Of a stretch of DNA of 64,000 nucleotides, positions 57,065-64,000 are shown in pieces. The stretch comes from Paraburkholderia sp. BL10I2N1 (GTDB lineage: Bacteria > Pseudomonadota > Gammaproteobacteria > Burkholderiales > Burkholderiaceae). The stretch is taken from positions 310,001 to 374,000 of the forward strand of contig NZ_SNWA01000001.1 of NCBI RefSeq assembly GCF_004361815.1. Direction: 5' to 3'. Each line of letters begins with the position of its first letter. Positions within the stretch are counted from its first letter, which is position 1. A program made the translations under genes and the position numbers. The notes beneath the pieces are model-generated. The model did not search any database, was not told the origin of the DNA, and saw nothing but the letters and a program-made list of their open reading frames with translations.

Positions 57065-57774
57065 GGCGGTCCGGCGTCCGTGAGACGGGCGCTCGCCCGA
57101 CCGACTGCGGATTCTCGCTGCACAACGTGACGGAGCTGACGTCGCCGACGGCGGCCTGCTTCTTTCTCAGCGAATCGGCGAACGCGAGCGCTCGCTCTTG
57201 CCAGCACATCGTTGCCGAAACGCTCGAAGCGAGCCCTTCCGTTCGACAACCTGTCTTCGAGCCAATACGATGTTCTTGCTGCTGTTGGTCGAGCTCGTAA
57301 GAGAGGCGAAGCCGGCGCGGCCCGCGCACTCTGACCGGAACAGCTACTCTACGGCGCCGGACGTTTGAACGTAGCGTCCGCCAACGCGGTAACTCGACAC
57401 TGTCTGTGGGACGTGATGCATAACGACCACAATCCGAAAACTTGCCGGCGGCTACATGCGCGCGCACGTCCGCTGCATCCGGGAAGCTGCCATTAAGGTG
57501 GCACGATCTTCAGCGGCCGGAGTGGGGTCGACTTCTGCCTTACGCGGACCGACTTATACATACGAGGTCGCAGTCTCGTCTGTCGGGATGGCCAACACAC
57601 GGTCAGCCATGGCAAATTTTGGCCGAGCACCGCACGCGTGAACATCGCCTCATAGGACGCCGGTCAGATTAGCTCCGCCCTGCAAATTCACCGGTGGATG
57701 CAAAACCGAGCGGATTTTTTGGCGGTGTAGGTCGGTCGCAGGAACTTTGTCCCCTAGTCGCACAACTGTGCCGC
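57065..57774. other. Intergenic, about 700 bp
   Basis: No gene is recognised. Bases near 57590-57660 (AGCCATGGCAAATTTTGGCC, CATCGCCTCATAGGAC) echo the dispersed noncoding motif seen near 250 and 34165. Confidence 0.3.
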
Positions 57775-58180
57775 TAATTCCGAGTCCCGGATTATCCCGA
57801 GTAGCTATTACAGCGGAGCAAAGTCCCGGGAAATCTCGGGGGTAAGGGCTGCTTGCGACTCGGCATAATCGGAGGCTCTTCGGGGACGCTAAGAGTCCCA
57901 TCATCGGGCAGATGGCGACTCTGTCGAACGCCGGTGCTACGGTCCTCGCTAGGACTTCTGCGGCTTCGGCCCGACACGTAAACGCTCCGCTCCCGCGTTG
58001 CCGGCACAATGCAGTTCTAACATGGCCTTTCTCCTCGTAGCGGTGGCGATCCTGCCAGCAATGGAAGTCGGCAGGATTATGCCGAGAATCAAGGCCCCGG
58101 GTCCGGCGCAAGTCATTGAAAGTCAACACGTAATTCTGCGCAAAAACGCAGAACTCGGAATAATCCGGGACTCGGAATTA
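57775..58180. mobile_element. 406-bp inverted-repeat-bounded element of unknown type
   Basis: A 28-bp end at 57775-57802 (starts TAATTCCGAGTCCCGG) and its reverse complement at 58153-58180 match at 27 of 28 positions. Inside, CTCGGCATAATC at 57859-57870 has its exact complement GATTATGCCGAG at 58075-58086. All four sites share a CTCGGnATAATC core, like binding sites of a recombinase arranged symmetrically. No convincing gene is inside, so the element would be non-autonomous (MITE-like). No target duplication was established. Confidence 0.7.
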
Positions 58181-58361
58181 TGGCGCCAGTCGCACATACT
58201 CTGGCGCCCTACGGCGACAAGACTTCGGGCGGCGACGCGGCTTCGCCAGCAGAAAAATCTCCGGACTGAGCGATGCCCCGGGAGTCCCTGACTCACGGGG
58301 CATCTTGACGAATTAAACCGTGCCCATCAACACGTTAAGTGTAGGGCCGGCCGCTCGGGTC

Positions 58362-58526
58362 TCAGCTCTTTTTCGATGTCTTTACGACAAAGGGCGTGGG
58401 TTTGTGTTGAACCTTCTCGCTCCCGCACTTGGGGCAAAGCGGACGGGCATTTTCATGTTCAACGAGATGTTCGGCATGCTCGAACGTCTCGCCGCACTCC
58501 TCGCAGCGGTATTGATAAGTCGGCAT
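58362..58526 (-). CDS. FmdB-type zinc-ribbon protein
   Basis: 54 residues from ATG 58526, with GGAGGGAGGAGCG upstream. MPTYQYRCEECGETFEHAEHL and LCPKCGSEKVQ give two C-x2-C pairs, the FmdB (PF09723) signature. It is a small regulatory or metal-binding protein of unclear role. Monocistronic. Confidence 0.9.
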   Translation of the reverse strand: MPTYQYRCEECGETFEHAEHLVEHENARPLCPKCGSEKVQHKPTPFVVKTSKKS

Positions 58527-58961
58527 CGCTCCTCCCTCCTGAATCCCATATCGGCCGTCGACGTATGCGACGGCAGCCGGATGCTGCACGCCAGCAACCT
58601 GCCTGGGCTACACCAGCGCATGTGATGCGCGCGAGTGTGGACCTGGCCCGTCCCGACCCCGATCTCGTTTCCACGCCTGGTGATAATCTGGACCTGTCGC
58701 TAACAGGGTACAAAACAGGCGCACGAAACATCGCTCCATAGCGCGATGATCGCCGTCGCCGTTTCTCCTGCGTGTGCGCAAAACGCTCGCCGTGCTCGCA
58801 GCCTGAACACGCGATGCGCCTCCGGCAGGGTTCGCTTTCAGTCTACATCCGATAGCCCGCGAGAATGCAACGATATTCCGACAAACGTGACGCAGCGCGA
58901 AAGCCGTGCGGCATTGCACAAGAAGCTGTCCGGCGTTCGCCGCGAATTCTGTGAGGACGTC
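58527..58961. other. Intergenic, about 435 bp
   Basis: No gene is recognised between the divergent FmdB and DUF2784 genes. Both promoters must lie here. Confidence 0.3.
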
Positions 58962-59336
58962 ATGAACCAGCTGGCCGACGCGGTGCTCGTCCTGCATGCG
59001 CTGGTGGTGATTTTTATCGTGGGGGGACTCGTCGCGATCTGGGTGGGTGCAGCCCTCGGCTGGAGCTGGGTACGCGGCCGGCTCTTCCGGTTCGTGCATC
59101 TGCTGGCGATCGGCGTCGTGTCCACGCTGTCGCTGCTCGGCGTCGCCTGCCCGCTGACCGTGCTGGAAGACTGGCTGCGACATGGCCCGAACGAAACGCA
59201 GGGCTTCATTCAACGTTGGGTGAGCCGCCTGCTCTATTACGACGCGCCCGCCTGGGTGTTCACGCTTCTGTACGTCGCGTTCGCGCTGGTGGTGCTGACC
59301 ACCTGGCGCCGGATTCCGCCGCGGCGACGCGCCTGA
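58962..59336 (+). CDS. DUF2784-family membrane protein
   Basis: 124 residues from ATG 58962. Hydrophobic segments at about 7-28 (AVLVLHALVVIFIVGGLVAIWVG), 45-65 and 98-115, with the conserved ACPLTVLEDWLR motif and N-terminal LADAVLVLHALVV pattern of DUF2784 (PF10861). An inner-membrane protein of unknown function. A short intergenic space, then the kinase gene. Confidence 0.85.
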   Translation: MNQLADAVLVLHALVVIFIVGGLVAIWVGAALGWSWVRGRLFRFVHLLAIGVVSTLSLLGVACPLTVLEDWLRHGPNETQGFIQRWVSRLLYYDAPAWVFTLLYVAFALVVLTTWRRIPPRRRA

Positions 59337-59501
59337 CCAAAAGGCGATCCGCCCGCAAACAACCTATCATTTGGACACCCGCCGGTTTTTTCGCGCATGC
59401 GATGTGCGGCAGGCAATCCGGTGATCCGGACGCCGGCGTGACCAGCAGGTGTCCCGGCACGCGGCTCCAGACCCCGCGTTCGACACAGAGGGAGGTTCGA
59501 T

Positions 59502-59987
59502 ATGCAACTGCTGACCATGGCCGTCGACAAGCCGGAAGACATGAATTTCATCCTGGGGCAAAGCCATTTCATCAAGTCCGTCGAAGACATTCACGAAGCA
59601 ATGGTCGGCACTGTCCCTGGAATCAGGTTCGGGCTTGCCTTCTGCGAAGCGTCAGGCAAGCGCCTCATACGGTCTTCGGGTACGGATGCGGGCCTGATCG
59701 AGCTTGCCCGGCGAAACGCGATGACGATTGGCGCCGGCCACAGCTTCATCATCTTTCTGGGCGACGGGTTTTACCCGGTCAACGTGTTGAACGCCATCAA
59801 GGCCGTGCCCGAAGTGTGCCGGATCTTCTGCGCGACGGCGAATCCCACCCAGATCGTCGTCGCCGAGATGGAGCAGGGGCGCGGCATCATGGGCGTCGTG
59901 GACGGATTCACGCCGCTTGGTGTCGAAACCGAAGAAGACGTCCAGTGGCGCAAGGACCTGCTGCGGCAGATCGGCTACAAGGCTTGA
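59502..59987 (+). CDS. Adenosine-specific kinase family protein (DUF355)
   Basis: 161 residues. PF04008 pattern: [48 protein letters not shown] then [18 protein letters not shown], ending [27 protein letters not shown] family member from an archaeon is known as an adenosine-specific kinase. In bacteria the role is uncertain. GGAGG precedes ATG. Isolated gene. Confidence 0.88.
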   Translation: MQLLTMAVDKPEDMNFILGQSHFIKSVEDIHEAMVGTVPGIRFGLAFCEASGKRLIRSSGTDAGLIELARRNAMTIGAGHSFIIFLGDGFYPVNVLNAIKAVPEVCRIFCATANPTQIVVAEMEQGRGIMGVVDGFTPLGVETEEDVQWRKDLLRQIGYKA

Positions 59988-60213
59988 ACGCGACGCGGGG
60001 ATGCCCCGTGATTCAGGTCGATTCCCTTGCGTAGTGACCGCGGTACATATAACCGCAATGTGGGGTCCTGTACGGATATCTTTCGGGCGGCCGCCCGCAT
60101 CGCAACGTTTTACCAGCCTCTTCCTTCAGGTCTGAGGATTGCCCACAATTCCGGTTGTAAACCGCGTCAGACGGTGTTAACTTTTGCCATCCTATTGATG
60201 TAACGGCTGCGGA

Positions 60214-61590
60214 TTGGCGATCGGAGACGACACGGCAGACTGGGCGAGCGAGGAATTCGCGCAAGCGAACCTCGGAGACGCTCGCCTGTCGCAGCGCCTG
60301 GTTGCGTTGGCACGCCAACTGGCGACCAGTCCACACACGTCGCTGCCGCAAGCGCTGTCGCCCGCTGAACTGAAGGCGGCCTATCGATTCTTCGACAATG
60401 ACCTCGTCGACACTGACGGCGTGCTGGCGCCGCATATTGCGCAAACGCTGCACCGCATGGAGCAGATTCCGGTGGTGTTGGCCATACAGGACACCACCGA
60501 ATTCAACCTGACGCATCTGCATGCCACAGAAGGCTTGGGTCCGTGTACCGGTGGCAATGAGCGTGGCTTCTTGATGCACAGTCTGCTGGCGGTCAGTCCG
60601 GAGGGGCTGCCGCTCGGAGTGTTGGGCATGAAGACGTGGGCGCGCACCGAAGGAGCCAGGGGCAGTGCCGCGCAGCGCAAGTCCCGGCCGATCCACGAGA
60701 AGGAAAGCGTCAAGTGGATCGAGGGGCTTGCGCACCTGTCAGCGCTGAAGTCGCGCTGTGCGCACACGCAGCTCATTGGCATTGGCGATCGCGAGAGCGA
60801 TGTCTATGAACTGTTCGCTGCGCAGCGGCCAGAGGGTGTGCACTGGCTGGTGCGTGCGGCATGGAACCGCCGCGCCCGCCATCCCCAACGCTATCTCCGG
60901 CAGGCAGTGCTGGATACCCCTGCAGCCGGTCACACAGAGCTGCTGGTGCCAGCTAAAGGTACGCGTGCACAGCGCACGGCAAGCCTGACGCTGCGATACG
61001 CGTCTGTGCGCCTGCAGCCACCCAAGGCGCGGGCCAGCCAGCTGCCTGGACTCGATGTCTTTGCCATCCACGTCATCGAGGACGAACCGCCCGCCGGTAT
61101 CGAACCGCTCGAATGGATGCTGCTCACTTCTGTGCCCACACACTCCCCAGAACAGGCCCTTGAGCGGCTGCGGTGGTACGCGCGGCGCTGGACGATCGAG
61201 ACCTGGCATCGGGTGCTCAAGAGCGGCTGCCGTATCGAAGCCCGTCAGTTTGGCACGCTCGAGCGTTTCGTTCGTGCTACAGCACTGTTTGCCGTGATCG
61301 CCTGGCGTATCCTCTACACGACCCTGCTGGCTCGCCTCGATGGCGAACTGCCCTGTGAAGTGGTCCTTCAGCCAGTTGAATGGCAGGCGTTGTATTGCCG
61401 CGTACACCGTACCACCCGGCCGCCGGACAAGGTGCCGTCTCTGGAGCAGGCGGTACTGTGGATTGCCACCTTGGGCGGCTACCTGAATCGCCACAATGAT
61501 CCTCCTCCTGGCGCAACTGTCATCTGGAGAGGCTTCCTCGTCCTGCACGAAATCACCGAGATGTTTCGCATCTTTAATTCAGGATCATAA
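60214..61590 (+). CDS. IS4-family (IS50-like) transposase
   Basis: 458 residues. Tn5-transposase-like: WASEEFAQANLGDARLSQRLVALA at the N-terminus, then AIQDTTEFN, GIGDRESDVYELF, and YARRWTIETWHRVLKSGCRIEARQ holding the three catalytic acids and the YREK-like motif. The start is TTG at 60214 because the upstream frame is closed by TGA at 60196; the true start is uncertain. Ends of the element are imperfect (near 60175 and 61600). A TnpB element lies directly downstream. Confidence 0.88.
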   Translation: MAIGDDTADWASEEFAQANLGDARLSQRLVALARQLATSPHTSLPQALSPAELKAAYRFFDNDLVDTDGVLAPHIAQTLHRMEQIPVVLAIQDTTEFNLTHLHATEGLGPCTGGNERGFLMHSLLAVSPEGLPLGVLGMKTWARTEGARGSAAQRKSRPIHEKESVKWIEGLAHLSALKSRCAHTQLIGIGDRESDVYELFAAQRPEGVHWLVRAAWNRRARHPQRYLRQAVLDTPAAGHTELLVPAKGTRAQRTASLTLRYASVRLQPPKARASQLPGLDVFAIHVIEDEPPAGIEPLEWMLLTSVPTHSPEQALERLRWYARRWTIETWHRVLKSGCRIEARQFGTLERFVRATALFAVIAWRILYTTLLARLDGELPCEVVLQPVEWQALYCRVHRTTRPPDKVPSLEQAVLWIATLGGYLNRHNDPPPGATVIWRGFLVLHEITEMFRIFNSGS

Positions 61591-61604
61591 GATGTGGGTA
61601 AAAC

Positions 61605-62900
61605 CCAGGCCTTCAGGTGGAGGATGTAGAGCGCGGCGACCGGAGGTCGCCTTGACTTTGCCGTCGAAAGCATTAACGTTGGGGCATGCCGAAAAGACAG
61701 CCCGACCCGAGAACCACCACGCGCGTGCTCAGAGTCCGCATCAAGGACCGGCACGCATCGGAGTTGCTGGACAAGGCATTCTGGGTCAATCAGGTCTGGA
61801 ATTATTCGAACGAACTGTCGTACAAGGTGTGGGAGCGTGAACGACGCTTCATCAGCGGCTATGAGATCGACCGGTACACCAGCGGTGCCTCAAAGGCTGG
61901 CGTGCCGTTGCATTCCCAGACGATCCAGGCCATCAGCGCGGAATTCGTGACACGCCGCGTTCAGGCCCGCAAGGTCAGGCTTCGCTGGCGTGTGTCCTCT
62001 GGTCCACGCCGCAGTCTCGGCTGGGTGCCGTTCAAGGCCTCAGCGCTGCGCTACCGCAACGGGCAGATCTTCGTGTCCGGCCTGGACAGGCCGCTGTCAC
62101 TCTGGGACAGCTATGGTCTGTCCAGCTACGAGCTCGGGGCCGGTTGCTTCAGCGAAGATGCGCGCGGGCGCTGGTACCTGAACGTCACGGTCAGGATCAG
62201 GAAGGCAGCCCCCGAGCAAGGACGCAGCGCCATTGGCATCGATCTGGGCCTGAAGGACTTCGCAAAGACCAGTGACGGTGAGCCGATCGAGGCACAGTGC
62301 TTCTACCGCAAATACGAGGCGGCGCTAGGCGTGGCGCAACGTGCCCGGCAGAAGAAGCGGGTCGCTGCGATCCATGCCCGCATCAAAAACAGCAGGAAGG
62401 ACTTCCTGCACAAGGCTTCAACAGCGCTCGTGCGCAAGCACGGCGCCATCTTCGTTGGCAATGTGAATGCCTCAGCCCTGGCACGGACCGGTATGGCCAA
62501 ATCCGTGCTGGATGCAGGCTGGAGTGCATTCCGGACCATGCTGCAATACAAGTGCGATGACGCGGGCGTGTGGTTCGAAGAAGTCGACGAGCGCTACTCC
62601 ACCCAGACCTGTTCGTGTTGCGGATCACGTACCGGACCCAGCGGCCCAGAAGGGCTCGCGGTCCGCGAGTGGACCTGCACCGTGTGCGATGCCGCGCACG
62701 ACCGGGATACCAATGCCGCCAGGAACATCCTGCGTGGCGGTCTGGAGAGGATGGAGGCGCAGTTTGCCGCGGCGGTCGGTCAAGCCGTCGCGAATGAGGT
62801 GCCACCCGGCGCCAGGGTCGGACGTGACCCTCTTGCAGAAGGAATCCTCGCCCTTTCCGCGACAGCGGCAGCCGCAGACTGAGGGCGAGGAGGACGTCAA
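61605..62900 (+). mobile_element. TnpB-only IS605-type element
   Basis: Contains tnpB at 61686-62882. A 7-bp hairpin GGCGACC (61635-61641) / GGTCGCC (61645-61651) lies before tnpB. The right end holds TCCTCGCCCT pairing with AGGGCGAGGA and finishes GTCAA at 62896-62900, the same terminal word as the other TnpB element. There is no tnpA. It sits between an IS4-family gene and a DegP-like gene. Confidence 0.75.
61686..62882 (+). CDS. tnpB: TnpB-family protein with altered RuvC-II motif
   Basis: 398 residues, full length. RuvC-I Asp in GIDLGLKDFA and RuvC-III Asp in HDRDTNAARN are present, as is the zinc finger CSCCG and CTVC. The RuvC-II position, usually a Glu in a phrase like VVEDLNV, reads IFVGNVNASAL: the Glu is replaced by Gly. 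Related TnpB groups use GDV at the same place, so the catalytic acid may be supplied elsewhere, or the protein may be a nuclease-dead RNA-guided binder. In many TnpB elements the 3' end of the gene encodes omega RNA. Confidence 0.88.
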   Translation: MPKRQPDPRTTTRVLRVRIKDRHASELLDKAFWVNQVWNYSNELSYKVWERERRFISGYEIDRYTSGASKAGVPLHSQTIQAISAEFVTRRVQARKVRLRWRVSSGPRRSLGWVPFKASALRYRNGQIFVSGLDRPLSLWDSYGLSSYELGAGCFSEDARGRWYLNVTVRIRKAAPEQGRSAIGIDLGLKDFAKTSDGEPIEAQCFYRKYEAALGVAQRARQKKRVAAIHARIKNSRKDFLHKASTALVRKHGAIFVGNVNASALARTGMAKSVLDAGWSAFRTMLQYKCDDAGVWFEEVDERYSTQTCSCCGSRTGPSGPEGLAVREWTCTVCDAAHDRDTNAARNILRGGLERMEAQFAAAVGQAVANEVPPGARVGRDPLAEGILALSATAAAAD

Positions 62901-62962
62901 GTTTGGCCGCCCGTGACCGTCTCCAGGTGTTCAGCTGGACTATGTCCAGGCGTCCCAATCCA

Positions 62963-64000
62963 TCAGCCGAGTTCGACCGGGACAGACAGCTGCTCACCGT
63001 CCCGCTGGATCAGCAAGGACACTTGATCGCCGGCCTGGGAAATCATTTGCCTGAGTTGGTTCACGCTCGCCACCCGCTTGCCATCGACAGCAAGAATCAC
63101 ATCCCCGGACTGGATCCCCGCCTGGGCCGCCGGCCCCTGTGCCTGCTCAACGAGCAAGCCGGACGACAGCGACGCCTCACCCAGTTCCTCCTGCGTAAGC
63201 GGCCGGACCGCGACACCCAGCCGCGCATGAGCCGGCTGCCGTGCGGCGTTCGGCAACTCCTTCGTGCCGGACATGACGCCTACCGTAACGGACACGCTCT
63301 TCCGGCTGCCGTTGCGCCAGACGCCGATATCGGCCGTGGCACCCGGCGACAGCCCGGCGATCCGCGAGCGCAACTCCGACGCATCGGTCACTGGCGTGCC
63401 ATTGACCGAGAGGATCACGTCCCCTGTCTGTATCCCTGCCCTGGCGGCCGGGCCGTCAGGATTGACGGAGCCGACCAGCGCGCCCTGCGGTTTATCCATG
63501 CCCAGCGATTTCGCAGCGGACTGGTCGATGGGCCCGACACCGATGCCTAGAAGGCCGCGGCTCACATGGCCGGTCTTGACGAGATCGTCCTTGACCTTGA
63601 TTGCCTCGTCGATTGGAATGGCGAACGACAGCCCCTGAAAACCGCCTGTGCGCGAATAGATCATCGAGTTGATGCCGATCACCTCGCCCTTCATGTTGAA
63701 CAGCGGGCCGCCTGAATTGCCCGGATTCACCGGTACGTCGGTCTGGATGAACGAGGTGTAGTTCTCATCTGACATATTGCGTGACTTCGCGCTGATGATG
63801 CCGGACGTGACCGTGTTGTCAAAACCATAGGGCGAGCCGATCGCGAGCACCCATTCGCCGACCTTGCTTTGCGCCGGATCGCCGATTTTCACGGTGGGCA
63901 GGGTTCCCGCGTCGATCTTCAGCACGGCGACGTCCGACTCCTTGTCGGTGCCGATCACGTGGGCCGGAAATTCGCGCTTGTCCTTCAGCATGACGGTGAC
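62963..64000 (-). CDS. Serine protease of the DegP/DegQ (HtrA) family, partial
   Basis: The C-terminal 340 or so residues; the N-terminus lies beyond the right edge. It is a periplasmic quality-control protease. Catalytic Asp region DKESDVAVLKID and catalytic Ser in NPGNSGGPLFN are visible; the His is off the window. Two PDZ domains follow: residues about 165-245 (GLLGIGVGPIDQSAAKSLGMDKPQ) and 255-340 (ARLGVAVRPLTQEELGEASLSSG), each with a GDVIL motif. The window gives no start. Confidence 0.92.
   Translation of the reverse strand, partial: VTVMLKDKREFPAHVIGTDKESDVAVLKIDAGTLPTVKIGDPAQSKVGEWVLAIGSPYGFDNTVTSGIISAKSRNMSDENYTSFIQTDVPVNPGNSGGPLFNMKGEVIGINSMIYSRTGGFQGLSFAIPIDEAIKVKDDLVKTGHVSRGLLGIGVGPIDQSAAKSLGMDKPQGALVGSVNPDGPAARAGIQTGDVILSVNGTPVTDASELRSRIAGLSPGATADIGVWRNGSRKSVSVTVGVMSGTKELPNAARQPAHARLGVAVRPLTQEELGEASLSSGLLVEQAQGPAAQAGIQSGDVILAVDGKRVASVNQLRQMISQAGDQVSLLIQRDGEQLSVPVELG

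Noticed and set aside
57650..58129. 159-codon minus-strand frame through the inverted-repeat element
   Set aside because: No family resemblance; it crosses the repeat end and has no ribosome-binding site.

Overview
The window looks like a high-G+C betaproteobacterial chromosome, most likely Burkholderiaceae (Paraburkholderia, Caballeronia or Burkholderia). The evidence is a ureABCEFG urease operon, a waaA-kdoO-waaC lipopolysaccharide core block with the Burkholderia-type Kdo 3-hydroxylase, H-NS proteins of the short-motif Burkholderia type, a RAYT-like protein whose HUH motif is replaced by AVQ, and typical Burkholderiaceae insertion sequences. Identification is by protein character only; no database was searched.

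Layout. 1-9 kb is sparse accessory DNA: a six-repeat zinc-ribbon protein ending in a nuclease-like domain, a lipid A acyltransferase-like gene, a lipoprotein, a secreted beta-propeller and a radical SAM/SPASM enzyme. 9-26.8 kb is the compact core: an ECF sigma factor, a small membrane protein and a ferredoxin; an amino-acid ABC binding protein; ureABCEFG, with no ureD in view; waaA, kdoO, waaC and a phosphohexomutase on the minus strand; then a plus-strand surface-glycan cluster (flippase, two glycosyltransferases, galE) interrupted by a TnpB-only IS605-type element.

27-57 kb is a mosaic of mobile and decaying DNA: an AbiEi-like/Fic fusion protein with four 24-bp-phased upstream repeats and an IS630 beside them; a headless TetR gene; a RAYT-like gene; an NmrA/NTF2-like/SDR/MarR cassette with a strong promoter and two palindromic operators; an IS1182; DUF4304 and YCII genes; a DUF2946/outer-membrane/TlpA operon; an ISL3 element with an 8-bp target duplication whose transposase is split by an ORF-less group II intron; two H-NS-like proteins; and remnants of a tyrosine recombinase, a serine recombinase, a tRNA-fMet and an IS21. 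57-64 kb holds a frameshifted PQQ propeller, a 406-bp inverted-repeat-bounded element of unknown type, an FmdB zinc ribbon, a DUF2784 protein, an adenosine-specific kinase family gene, an IS4-family element, a second TnpB element and a DegP/DegQ protease that runs off the right edge.

Functional themes. The 15-27 kb genes build the lipopolysaccharide inner core and a surface glycan. The urease genes release ammonia from urea. The accessory half combines mobile elements, defence-like candidates (zinc-repeat nuclease, Fic fusion, TnpB) and H-NS-type xenogeneic silencers, as expected of an integration hot spot.
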